In this document: positions 12,000-24,300 of the stretch, piece after piece | Position numbering within the stretch: the first letter of the stretch is position 1 | How the letters are laid out: every line of letters begins with the position of its first letter | Source: Opisthorchis felineus | Lineage: Eukaryota; Platyhelminthes; Trematoda; Opisthorchiida; Opisthorchiidae | DNA: 64,000 bases | NCBI GenBank assembly: GCA_004794785.1 | Contig: SJOL01007277.1 | Coordinates: 238,999 to 302,998, forward strand | Direction: 5' to 3' | Program-made: the position numbers and the translations under genes | The notes under the pieces: generated by a model | What the model was told of the DNA's origin: nothing | Database searches by the model: none | What the model saw: the letters and a program-made list of their open reading frames with translations, nothing else

Positions 12000-14900
12000 C
12001 ATTACCAAATTTCTTAGCATCACCAAGAATAAATTATTTGTGATAAAAAAACGGCAGGCGACAGTTACTCCAAGGAGTATCACCACAGAAGCTTACCTCA
12101 TTTTTACTCAATAATCATGTAGCATGTTATGGTTTGCCGAATTCAACAAACACATTAGCGTTTAGCGTAAATCCGGAAAATGCGCTACGGGAACCACTGA
12201 AGCAATGGAAGCCAATACCACTGCTTCAGCTAACTTAAGTAACCAATAGAGAAAACGCCAAAGAAATTTTTTGGATCGTACTGCTGATGGATGTGATGTT
12301 CATCGGAATGAATAGGTAGCTGGACTTATTAGTAAGGCAGCTAATTAACTTAAAGTGGTTACACAGATATTATTAGATGAAGTAAAGCTACTGCCCTACT
12401 TGCCACAAAAGCCTTCGCAGTTGTCGATTGATCTGAGGAAACACCTCACGGATGATGACCAGATACTCGGGGCTGGAAGTATCCCAGTTCAAAACTGGAC
12501 CATATCCAAGCATAGAGGGTTGTGACAAAGTATGATTCTACTGGAGTTTGCGTCAGCTGCATCCAGAAAACTGCATCCGTCAGTCATGAGCTCATGTCAT
12601 TTACAGTAATAGCAAGTTACACGAAGGGCAACGGTCGAGGACCCGATCAGAAATATGCACTCAAAATGCCGATGTGTCGCGTTACCTTCATGTGCTTGGC
12701 TTCGTTCTACAATTTACTGATCAGGTATATGCATGTGATGTGAATATGAAGGACATTCTCTAGATTGACCTTGACCTAGTGTTTAATTATGTGGTCTGTT
12801 TTACATTAGGATACAGCGGTGTGGTTTATGACAGCACAATCCGACATTTTATTTGTCGTGTCTTTCCATTCTCAAGGGAATTTGCAGTACAGAAAACCTT
12901 CTCAAGCTGGATAAGCCTTTGGATCAATCATTGTCGGATTGGATTAGTCAGCTTGCTGGAGTCACCATCAGTTAAGCATGTCTCAGAGAGAGCGCATGAC
13001 CAAAGGACGGTAGCGGCTGGGGGAACTGATATGAGTGATAAGAAATGTTAAATTATCCACAATGATCTGGGGCTGATTTTGCTTTACTGTCTAGATACGT
13101 CTTCCGCATTTGTGTCTCTGTGGTGTAATGCCAACCCAAGCTAGATGAACGAGAGTTTAGCCGTATCTATGAGGTTTATAGTCACTCATTAATTGCTTAA
13201 CTAATTAATTAATCTCCATGGTTTATCCTAAACTTTGCTGAAGTGTATACGTCTAAGCATAGGTGAATTCGTGGTTTAATAGAAGTGCCTACTGTGTAAT
13301 GCCGGTGTCACGAAGCATTTTGGACTCCGTCACGCTACGTGATTGAATTCGAGCATGGGATAACTTGTCAATAGCACATCCTCTTAGAAAGTTCTGTGAG
13401 GTAGCGGAAGTTATACCCCAATCGGTTGTGCCTACCAAACCTGCAGGAATCTTTTCATTTACTCTGAATTTTTACAAAATTGGTTTCGTCTACTGACGCC
13501 AAAAAAGCAGTTTGAATGCTATTTCGCATACAAAAGCTTACGATTCCATTATCTAGTCATACTTTGAGCAATACATGCCAGGTAAATTTGGAGTGTGATT
13601 TCTGGAAAATTATAATCTGGACGGAAAAGATCTCCAAATTTTCCGGTGGTTTACTAAAAGAAAAAACAAAAATCTTGGACGCAAGTACACTACTTAATTT
13701 ATTTAGCCTATAGTTCAAAACAAATATTTATGTAGATTAAGGCGCAGAAAAGGCAAAATGTATGTAAGGCCGGTCAGCTTGGCCGTAGACTCCCGGTCGG
13801 CTTCGACAGCCTAAATTTGATTGACCTATTTACAAACCAGTCGACGGCATAAAAATGGGCCCACTATTAGGTGCAGCGTCAAGCGATAGTATAGTATGTA
13901 TGCTTCAGACTAACTGTTGAAGGCTTAGGTAGGTGAACTCTATTCAGAACGATATTCTTTCAGTTCCAGTAAAACAGTGCAGTTTGGGATGAATGCAAGA
14001 CTCATTTACACATGCTCGTATATGGAGCAGTCCCATTTATGAGGAGAAAACAACAGATGTAATAACTTTTCTAGGTGGTCGTGATTCAGGTGACAGGACA
14101 GATCTCTTAGAAGTACCGTGTAGAAAAAGACAACCTAATATGAACAAAACACCAGGTTCAAAATATTGGTACCCTAGGAGCAGAGAATGAATCATAGTCA
14201 CCGGGCAGAAATCCGTCCAGGAAGCGTGATTGGACAATAATGACAGGGATTATATAAATCAATAAGAGTGTCGATAGATAATGTCTTATCAGAACAGATT
14301 TCCGGAAACATTTGTTACGAAGACCCTATTCTATTATCAAATACAACTAAGCTTATTCCTTAGGATGAACATACCAGAGAAGCTACTGAGGCGTCCGGTT
14401 GTCAGAGTCAGAGGAATAACTTTCCCCGCTACCCCACTCCTCTTTTAGGTGAACAGATCGATGCACGTTGCTTATAAATAAGAAGGAGAAAATTGGAGCC
14501 CAAACCCAGGACATGCAACTTTATTCGTTCTCCTTCTATGATGAGCCAGAACCCGTCAGAGGAAAGACCGTGCATGTGAGCTAACAGACAAGGAAGCAAT
14601 GCCTAGTCTGGTTTATATACTCACACATTATACAGTTGGCCGAAATCCAACATAAACTAAATACAACTGGTGCACTTCAGGTAGTCCTAAGAGAGCTGTG
14701 CTGACCCCCTGAGCTAACACAGGACCAACAGATTCCAATGCTGACATGACTGCTACCGAGTGTCGTGATCCTGTCCGTTATGGTCACAGAAAATTCCAAC
14801 TGACCCGAAGCTCCCCATGAGTAATTCTAAAGATGGGGTTAGCTAGAGAGGAAAACTATCCTATTGGCTAGTGTGAAAAACGAGCGGCTGTTGGCCGTCA

Positions 14901-16572
14901 GTTCTTAGTGTTCTACTGTGCTTGAGGATCAGGACTCAAATACAGAGAGTTTACGGTGAGCTTGGCACCACATGTATGATCTCTAAAAGCCCGTTTTCCT
15001 CAAAACGTCTTTATCAACTTCAGCGGTTTTTTTCATTTTATCTCAGCTCTACACACGAACATCTAGGGAGTAGATCCTGTGCTTAATTAAGGCATTATAC
15101 AACGGAAATCCGAATACCTTCAAAAGGGTTAATTCGTAATTTCATTTAAATAGGTCTGACGTTCACACAGAAAAGAGGGATCTTTTAAACAAAAGGATGG
15201 TGAAGCTATAGTGTTCGCCGTCGTCTCTGAGTTAGTCAGAATGTGTTCATATACACATTTAGGTAGCTACCGATTTTTCTGACTGTTTTTGTGGGTGGAC
15301 TATAGTTTCTTGCCACACCCTGTCATCACACTCAAACAGGTAAGATGTTCTTTCCGCTTAGCTGGACGTGCAACAGGCTAGAAGCTATTTAAATAGCATA
15401 CCACAAAGGCAGGATGTATGGAACTGTTTGGAGACCATCAAAACCCATCGATTAACCGTGATTGCGAAGTCAATCAAAAAATTAATTACAGCAATGGCAG
15501 TGACGCGGACCACTCAGGAGTTATGTCCAGGACAGACTCATGGCTCACATGGGTCAGACATTGTCACTTGATCTGTAAGACGTCAATTAGTTTTGCCATT
15601 TTTAAGACCCCTAAACCGTAAAAATTCCGTTTTATTGCGGCAATTTTAATCCCCCAATCGGAACACCGAAAAAAAGTTGTCGAATGTGTGCCTGTTTCCC
15701 ATGGACTTCTGTCCTGCCTTCTTTTCACGCAGAATTCGCTTGTTTTTGCACTGTTAGTAGTGGTCAGTTTTGCACTGGTGAGTACGCCGAAGGTCATAGA
15801 AAGCGGCTTTTAGTGACCTATTCCGAGCATAGTTACCGGGCCTTCTTAAGCACCTGAAAGTATACTAACCGTTCGTAGATCAAAGTGCTTGGCTTGATTT
15901 GGCATAATGAACAAGTCCAAGAAACTTAGTGCTCACACGACTGGTGTTGCTTAAAACCGAAATTTTTAAGGTCCTCTTGTCCAGCAGATATTTACTTGAC
16001 ATTTAAACGGACGCGAGAAGTTACGATCACCAACCACGTAACCCTTTTATCAATATGAACTCTGTGGTGGTTGGGATCTTTAGAGAGAGTTCTAGCAAAG
16101 GTGGCCGGTTTGAAATACCCTGCTCCATTAATGTATCATTTGATTTGTTTATTTTGTCACAAAAGGTTGCCAGATAATACAGTTTTTCCGTTCGAAAGGC
16201 ATGCCCTAACAAACAGATGTTTGAACACCAGTTAGTCTTGCATTCCGTCAGTTTCCATCAAACGGAGAATATCAGGTACTCTGAAGCTCCATAAGTGAAA
16301 CCTGTCCAATCAACAGATATAATGCTGGCTTATTATTAGACTTGCTTTCTCCAACCAAATTATCCTGTGAGTTTTCATTGAATCTGAGATTCAGATTGAT
16401 CAGCCACTAATCCACATTTAGGGTTAAGTTAAATTTTCCAGTCGCCATTATACATATTCACCGGTTGACAGGGAAAAGTTTTAGAGGCGAACTTAAATCC
16501 TGTGGAACTAAGACTATTGAAGAAACTGCGCTTAATTGTTTTATTCTGAACTGCGTTCACTCAAACAATATG
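12000..16572. other. Intergenic, nothing recognised
   Basis: Short unrelated frames, no domain, no clear splice pairs. The conserved upstream block of receptor paralog 2 begins at its end. Confidence 0.5.
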
Positions 16573-16650
16573 AACCAGGCAGCCATAGCTTACTATTCCA
16601 CTTCGCAAACTTGGGCAGAGTCTGATTGGGTAGAACTACTGAAACACCAC
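16573..16650 (+). promoter_or_regulatory. Conserved 5' block upstream of receptor paralog 2
   Basis: It contains CTTCGCAAA, GGGCAGAGT, TGATTGGGT and GAACTACTGAAACACC, each with a counterpart upstream of one or both other receptors. The TGATTGGGT word lies 111 bp before the ATG. A short reading frame through it ends WAESDWVELLKHH, resembling WAEYEWAELLKLQW upstream of paralog 3, so it may be an upstream ORF or a short 5' exon. Confidence 0.45.
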
Positions 16651-16740
16651 TGACAGACCTGCGAAATCAGAGTAAACAAACGTGTGTCAAACTTGAAATC
16701 TCTATAAAAAGAGTAACTGAGTCAAAACGAAGCTTACTTA

Positions 16741-17868
16741 ATGCAAAACCCTACCAGAAACGTCCCATTTAACCCAAGGGAATTTCAGGAAGCATGCGAT
16801 ACACTGACGCAGGCAGCAAACCCGGAGGACCGTGCCATATGTAATTTCTTCACTGTAATCGGTTGGACCTGTGCCTATATTCTTCCGGTTGTATGTGGAC
16901 TTGGTCTTCTTGGGACTACGATAATCATAATAATCATTGCGAGTAAACCACAACATTTCACCCGGCAGCTAATTTATCTGATTTGCATGCTTATTTCTGG
17001 CTTGCTTTGTAACATTATGATTACCTGGGTGCGTCTGTTTCCTTCCAGAGGTTTGCCTTACGCAACAAACGGGTCAGCCTACTTCTATGTTCGACAGATA
17101 AGCGCGCTTTCATGTACACTAGTTAGTGTCACATCCAATTTATTCTTCGGAATGTATTCAAATTTTCTGGTCGTAGCTAGTCTGGATCGCTTTGTAGCCA
17201 TATTTTTTCCAGTCCAGTCGATGATCTTGCAGAATCGTCACGCTTGGATAGCTGTGGGAAGTGCTGCGTTATTCACTCTCATAACTATCTTGCCGACATC
17301 CATGAGCATCACCTGGACCAATCTTGGAAGCCAACGGGCTTGTTGGTATCCAAAAGGTCACACTGCTTCGCTCGTTACCAACAAATTGTTTTCATTCATT
17401 TTGCCACCATTTGTGATCCTCACTTTAAATGTGCTATTCTACGGTCGCATAAGAATAGTCTACGGCAGACGAGGAAAAGTTGGAACGAACTCCACCGAAT
17501 TTCAGCAACTAAGAGCTTCTCTGACCCTGTTTCTTCTGTCCATGTTCTACGTAATTTTCACAATCCCCGGAACTATTTTTATTTTCACTTCACTCGCGAA
17601 TATTAAGAAGTATCCAAAACAGAAATACGGCAGTCAAATTTCACGAGGTACTGTTTACCTTTTGTGGGAGGTCTTCTTTCTCCGGGAGTTAGCCAACATT
17701 TTTGTGATTATCTTTCAAGTTCCCATCGTGCGTTCTACTGTTCAACGTCTTTTATGCAGACAGCATCGGTATTTCGCTCAGCTGTGGCAAACTATGAAAC
17801 GTACAACAGAAAAGGAAATTAACTCATCAAAAAATGAAGAAACAGGTGAAAAGGTTGGAGCATGTTAA
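16741..17868 (+). CDS. Rhodopsin-like orphan GPCR, paralog 2 (intronless)
   Basis: This 375-residue, seven-helix receptor is collinear with the 4.2-kb paralog, with no gap over the first 280 or so residues. It keeps Cys125, the LDRF motif at 148-151, Cys201 in ECL2 (QRACWY), the ILPPF proline of TM5, FTIPGT in TM6 and FFLRELAN in TM7. Like its paralogs it lacks the TM2 Asp, CWxP and NPxxY. ICL3 is short and basic and ends in the invariant stretch TEFQQLRASLTLFLLS. The C-tail is lysine/glutamate-rich and diverges from paralog 1. The start ATG sits at the same alignment position as in the other two copies. A TATAAAA string lies at 16703-16709, only about 32 bp before the ATG, too close to be trusted as the promoter. 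It is an isolated gene: the nearest plus-strand receptor is 11.4 kb away. Confidence 0.93.
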   Translation: MQNPTRNVPFNPREFQEACDTLTQAANPEDRAICNFFTVIGWTCAYILPVVCGLGLLGTTIIIIIIASKPQHFTRQLIYLICMLISGLLCNIMITWVRLFPSRGLPYATNGSAYFYVRQISALSCTLVSVTSNLFFGMYSNFLVVASLDRFVAIFFPVQSMILQNRHAWIAVGSAALFTLITILPTSMSITWTNLGSQRACWYPKGHTASLVTNKLFSFILPPFVILTLNVLFYGRIRIVYGRRGKVGTNSTEFQQLRASLTLFLLSMFYVIFTIPGTIFIFTSLANIKKYPKQKYGSQISRGTVYLLWEVFFLRELANIFVIIFQVPIVRSTVQRLLCRQHRYFAQLWQTMKRTTEKEINSSKNEETGEKVGAC

Positions 17869-17924
17869 CATGAATTTTTAAGATACGTCACATTTCCGCT
17901 TGTTGAGCTACAGTTGTCAGCAAC

Positions 17925-20900
17925 CCACAAACCTGTCACGATGTCATCTACTTTGATTTGAAAAGAATTTTGGCTCCGAATTGAGTTGGGTGTAGTTTTG
18001 ACTATTTTTACTGTTGTGCTCACCCAACGTATATGTGCTTGCGTATCCTGTATATTGCACATAACTGCCAACCTGAAAGCACCATCTATTTTTTGATTTT
18101 TCCTATCCAATCAGTTCGAAAAGCAACATATCTCTGATCTGTCATCGTTCTTTCCGTACTCAGCTATATCTTTGTGTACATGTATACAAAGGCATATGTC
18201 TATTTACAAACATATTTGTATGTGAAATTGTATTTCATACAGTTTTGTGCGGTGGCTGTTTTGCCCTGGTAATTCTATCCTTTGTATATCTCCTACGCGA
18301 TTGGCGTTCCTCTGCAAAAGAATATCACAGTCACGCAGACAGGAAACGTCTATCTACTTGATTTTGTTCCAATCAGGGTTAGGGCCATGAAACAGAATGT
18401 ATATTGAAAATTTATAGAAGCTCGCAAGTTTCAATCCCAACATGACAGTTATGAACAAAGCGTTTTACGAGGCTTGAGCTAACACATGGGTAGGTCCAAA
18501 GGTGGTTAGTCTGCTAAGTCGGTGACGACACAGAATCCAGAAAAATATATAGTGACTTAATATTTGAAGCCTAACGTTTCAAGGGGACAATCAAGCTACA
18601 GCGTTCTCTTTTTAGTGTCGAGTATTCGGTTTCCAAGTGTGGATATTAATAATCAGAATTTAGTTTATCAATGTAGAATTCGGATTTCATTGAACAGTGT
18701 TTAAAAAAGGGTGAGTAGTAGTAGTAGTTTGGACCTCAAGACACAGCAAAATTTAGGTGCATCACCCTTTTGCCGACATGTCTCAGTCCACTCAGAATAC
18801 TGTTTCGGGTTAAGTGGTAATTCTTTCGCAAATAGCAAACTACTGGTATGTAACTGGGGCTTCCCAAACCCTTGGCTTTCAGTGTCCGCAAGTCATTGGA
18901 TGATTATACAAGATCTCTAGGCTTCGATATCTGGCTTGAATTACAATACATTGTTTACTGACAGGAACCTGGAGGCATATGCAGGCGCGTCTGAGAGTTT
19001 TGGTTTTCACTATGATAACTAAGTTGAGCAAGACCTCTCAGCTCTTTGGAAACCGTAGTTCAAAACTCAGGTGAAGATTAGACAGATTTAGTCAGACCGG
19101 CTTTAGGACTCCACCAGAAGACGACTTCGGTTAGCAACTATTTTCAGTTTTGTATAAAATGATCCAGCAGGCTTTCAAAAAATATGGTGACCCAGTAAGC
19201 GCATATTATATTGAACATGTCACCCTGCAGCTAAGCGAGAAAACGGTTCCAATGTAGTCGCCTCCATTCACGAGAAATAGGTCCTCAAACTAATTTACGT
19301 AACTTTCTTCCTAAAATAGCTGGTCCGTTCCAGGGAGCAAGAAGACTGATCAACACACAAGTCCATGAATGGCGTCAAATTGTCTTGTCCCATTGCGTAA
19401 CTGCCACCGTGGGAAGTGGAATTATAAACCCATAATTAACTGATACAGGCTGTCTTTAATTACATGCCGCTACAGCAGTACACTTTTTAGCGACACACTG
19501 ATGACGTGGACGTCTGAACAGTCTGGAGCTGAGTTACGCAGAACGTATCCATACCATTATACGTGGTGCCTTTTAGTAAATTAGGAGGTGAGTAGAATTC
19601 TACAGCAGTGCCTTCCGACAAGGTTGCAAACATATGTTGTCTTCGTAGATCGTCATTATGGGTGGCAGGAAGCTTCTTTCAAAGACCGAGTTCCCACCGT
19701 TTAATTGGGAACACATATAAAAACAAAAAACAGCTGCGTGAAAGTTCACTTCCCGTTGTCGATACAAGTGTCCGCTGTTCGTAGTGTTTCGCCATATGGG
19801 GGGGATTACGCAACCCAAATACCTGAAAGTGTACGTTTCGTGTTCGGATGCCCCGTTAACACTAAACAGACTGGTTAAACTCCCATGCATTTGGTGGTGG
19901 AGTTTTCGCTTTCACCTTACAGTTTCAGTCCAAAGTTTAGTGGGCTAGGCATTAAGGTTTAGGTTGCATCTCCGTTGGTGCGTTTCTCAGGATGACGATT
20001 CTTTTGTCTAAGTATGTGATTTTGACGTATATTTACTATTCTCCGTTGACTCGGAGAAGCGTAGATGTTCGTGTAGTAGATAGAAATTGCTGTATCGGTA
20101 AAGAGGGTTCGAGTAATGGCTGACTGCTGAGCTGCACTGTTCAGTCAAACTATGTGGCTCTTCTCACTCTTTCGTTATCAGCTGACAATTGACAACGCAG
20201 AGTTAATCTTGCGTCCTGCTTTTGCTCTGAGACAATAGGCATGAATTCCCAGGTGACGTTGTACCAGAGGCCGCTCTTGAAACATTGCAGCAAATCCAGT
20301 GAAAGAATGCCGCAAACATAAGGTTTACCCACCACTGACAACTACTTGATTTAAATTTCGCGTAAATTTCGTCAGAGCAATTCGCATTTTTAAAATAATT
20401 ATGCAAGTAATTTGTAGCCAATTTGGTAGTGCATTCTCGTCCCAGAAATTCTGCTTTTAATTCGTTAACTTTGGTTTGCTAGTTACAGAAAACTTAACTT
20501 TTCAATGTGAATACTTGTAACTGTTCCCCTTGTTGTCCGATCAAGAACAGCAACCCTGCTAAGGATAAAGGGAGCGAAACTGATGGCTGGCTTCAAGTTT
20601 TGTTTCAATAATCTTCGCATATCAAGGTAAGTAACTGCAGGTACTGGAATAAAAATGCTGATGTAAGACGAGGGGAAAATGAAGATAGTGTCTCAGAAGA
20701 ACTTTGCTCTTATGGATAATCTGATACTGTTGGATATTGTTCTATACAGCTCGCTAACAAAATTGTGCTGCTCCAGGTTTGGCAGTTAAAGAGACAAGCC
20801 CTAGCGGTGCGTCAGATAACGCAACGTGATGGTGATTATGAATTAAAGTTTGTTGCCGTCTGATCAACCAGAAAAGTATTCTGCCTTGCGTAATGGCCTG

Positions 20901-21083
20901 TAATATAAGACGTATGAATAGGATGAATAAACAAACAATGAAACACCCAAACATCTTGGCGATTTCTCTCTAAATGAGGTAGAAGTCCAAATATCACTCA
21001 AAAATAGGAATTCTCCAGTCTAGCACAGTAAACAACACGCTCAGTCGTGTTATATATTAGAAAGTGACATCTCCATCATAGAA
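17925..21083. other. Intergenic, nothing recognised
   Basis: Only short frames, including one at 19600-19890 minus, with no similarity that I can name. Confidence 0.5.
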
Positions 21084-21124
21084 ACTACTAATAAGGTTGC
21101 CGAAAGCTTTTCGATAGCCCACAA
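21084..21124 (-). repeat. HHR-A arm fragment, inverted relative to the next copy
   Basis: ACTACTAATAAGGTTGCCGA and AAGCTTTTCGATAGCCCAC are the complement of the GTGGGCTGTCGAA...TTTTCAGCAACCTTAT arm. It faces the plus-strand copy starting at 21128, giving an inverted pair about 35 bp apart. Confidence 0.5.
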
Positions 21125-21127
21125 AAT

Positions 21128-21362
21128 TTTGACGTTAACTCGAAGATTGCACCTACAGTAAGCTGTCCAAGAGTTTTCAGCAAACTCATTAGTAGTTTAC
21201 TCAAAGAAAGTCTACTGCAATATCTCAAAAATCATGACAACAGAAACATAAGGCAGTCTTCGTGCAGCACAATCAGCTGAAAATTATCGTAAACGAGAGT
21301 TTCATTTGGGATTCACTTGAGCTTATAATCAAACCGATGTGCAAATAAGTGTATTTTTGGAA
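21128..21362 (+). repeat. HHR-A repeat with the ribozyme core deleted
   Basis: The flanks are clear: TTGACGTTAACTCGAAGATT then GCACCTAC on the left, and GCTGTCCAAGAGTTTTCAGC, CTGCAATATCTCAAAAATCA, GAAACATAAGGCAGTC and GTGCAAATAAGTG on the right. Between CCTAC and the following AGTAAGCTGTC, the CTGATGAG...GAAACCGGTC segment, present in other copies, is missing. Confidence 0.55.
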
Positions 21363-24300
21363 GCGTTAGATATCCTTCTATCCTGATGCAGCGGCCTATG
21401 ACAGCTAAAGTAAGACAACCTTGGATTTTAGGGAATCTTTTAATGGCTCTGTTTAAATGGATTTGAAGACTGGTTAGCGGATATTGTTACTGGTGTTTTG
21501 CTAAGGGGGATGCAAAAGCAAGGGAGTTAGGCTTCTCTTCATGGCAGGTACTAGCCTCGAATTCAGGCAACATATGCACCTTTTAACAAATATCAGATTA
21601 TAGAAGTTATGCTCAAACTCACTGCTCAGTTCAAAATGAATCATTCGCTGTATATGGAACTTATGCCTTAGAGTTCACTTAAGTAGCACAGCAGAGGATG
21701 TTTGTTTTCGGTCACATAGAGAGCAGATATGAAAGTGAAAGTGAGACGAACAATGCTTTGAGAATTTTACTCACTTGTCTTCGCAATCAACGATCCTCTC
21801 AAATATAAGTCTAATACTGACCTCCAAATTGTGTGTATGGTTTGTATCAAGTAGGCAACTGCCCATTTCTCAGCGTAGTTTCCTCATTATTTTCCACAAA
21901 TTACAGGTAAAAAATAATTTGTTAGTGTTTATTGAGATAACATAGACGGTATCTGATCTTCGCCTGAATTTCAACACTTTTACACGAAGCCAAATGATTT
22001 GTTCCAATCAGATACAAATGCAGAGCATTTTGCTTAAAGAATAAGACATCAAGTTACTTAACTATGCTTATCCTTGAGAAGCCCTTACCTAGGGAAACAG
22101 GCCACGAAAGATCACGTTGCACAAACTGGATATTCGAAGAATGAATAGTGCTATATCCTAAGTTCAGGTTAATCGAACTGCTAATTGATTACCTGTGGCT
22201 TACAAATAGACTATTCTCACATCTCTATGAAAGGTCACGGACCGAAATACCTCCCGCGGTTCGCAAGTTGTGCACAATTTTTGATGCACAGCAAGGTCTA
22301 ACGTATTAACAGTGCATTTCATGCACCATTTAGTTTCACATGCAGGGTAAAATTTAGGAGTAAAACTACGAAATATTTGACTGTCTGCTGAATACTTCAT
22401 TTGGTAAACCACACATACCAGTTTGCTTATATGTTCAGTGTCTCAGGGTGAAACAAAACTGGAGATAAAACTCGACGATGACAGAGAATTATTGAGTAAA
22501 CGTGCACCCCTCGCATAGAGGTAATCCTCTAGCTACGAAGAAAGATGTAATTTAGAAAATTTTACACAGCCTACCTCCAAATATTGTCATTTTATAATGT
22601 CACTGCTTAGAGCACAAGGGCAGAGATTCTGACACCGAAGACAGTCTGTCTGGTCGCTTTCTTTGTTCTATAGGTCAGGGTATTTAAGAGAGTTAGGCAG
22701 GAGGGCCGGAGACTTATAGGGACGCACATAAGAATATAACCCATCTGAAGAGCACTGTTACGAAAACTGTCAAAGGCGCGGTCATAACGCACCTTACTAA
22801 ATTAAACTTCTGGGTTCAGGTATCAAAGTCGTTTCGGCCAATCAACAGGTCGTAGGCAAGTCATTATGGCCAAGATTACGAATTCGTCAACCAATAAGAC
22901 AGCAGCATTTCGCTTCATTTGTTCGTCAGAAACGGTTGGTTCGGATTCTACGAGTATCATTACCTACAGCCCACGCAGCGGACGTGTAAATTTGCATTTT
23001 CTTGGTAGCATAATCATTAGTGTGAAGCACCAACAGAGGTCGTAGTTAAGGAATGAACGACTGCCGAATTTTATAAACCAAAAACCAGGATCGAGCAGTG
23101 ATTCTGTTCATTCTTAAAACTTGAGAAAATGCCCAGCGCTTACGGAGATATTTTATATTTCAACTGTACCCAACGTGATTTCATTTCTATGGAACAAAGT
23201 TTTCTGATAGTTTACTAAGCCTGCTTCATGCTACATACTTGTTGCTGAAGACGTCTTTATTGCTAGTAGGTGAAGTGTACTCGTCAAATTGAGTAAATGG
23301 GATGAGATATTTGTAAAAATTTCTCTTCCAATAATTCTGCCATTTATCAGAAGAACGTCCATTATGATTTTACGCTGCTCATGCTAGAGAACTTTCAGAA
23401 CTTTTGGGTAATGAGTTGCTTGGAAAAGTCGTACCTACGACATTAGAAAATTTGGCCCCAAGAAACTAATTGTGAATCGTTGGGCAGTTACTAGCAAACA
23501 ATGGGGTTGGTGACAATCGTACGCTTTGAGTGACAGTGCCAAAGTTAAACAGATTGTAAGAAAGTGAGTGAGAGAAAATGGACTGCGCTGCTGGCATACG
23601 CAGAGCATTCATCATTTGGAAACTAGTACTCATATTATTTTTCTTAATAGATGCCTCTGATAGCGAATATCAAAAGTCTTGAATAGTATTAGCGTGAGCT
23701 AACACATTAGAAACGGAAATATATGCGTCAATTCGGTTTACTGGATATTGATAAACACCAAAATCGTACTGGTTAACAGATGAACAGCGTAAACGCCCAA
23801 TAGTTTGAAATGAGCACTAAATATCATGGATCGAATCAGGAGCAGAAATATGCGGGTGTGGTTTAAATGGCATTTACAAGAGGGGCTACAGGCCAGAAGA
23901 AGAAAAAAGGATTGTTTGCCTTGAAAAGTAAAGACATTCTGTGGATGACCTAATCAGCCAATTAGACTTACGAATGTACACATTTCTTGGTGCATAACTT
24001 GTACGCTTCTACACTTAAAGTCTTGTTTATTCCCTGTATTTTTTCGTGTCTGTATGGATCATCTTGAGTCGGCATCACGGTACAACTTGTATGTCACGGG
24101 TCCTTCTCTGAAAAACATCCCTTGTTTACAATTTCTTCTTAGATTTAGACGTGTTATCAATTAAAAACTGCAAAATAGAAGGAAATGGTCATTTGTACGT
24201 GCTGTCTGAACCTTGTGCCGAATAAAACGGTCTCCTATAGTATTAGTCCTATGTAAAATTTAACGGAGAGTGCTATAATAGGAATCATGAAAGACGAAGT

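Noticed and set aside
16703..16709. TATA box of receptor paralog 2
   Set aside because: It would leave almost no 5'UTR before the ATG and has no counterpart at the same place in the paralogs.
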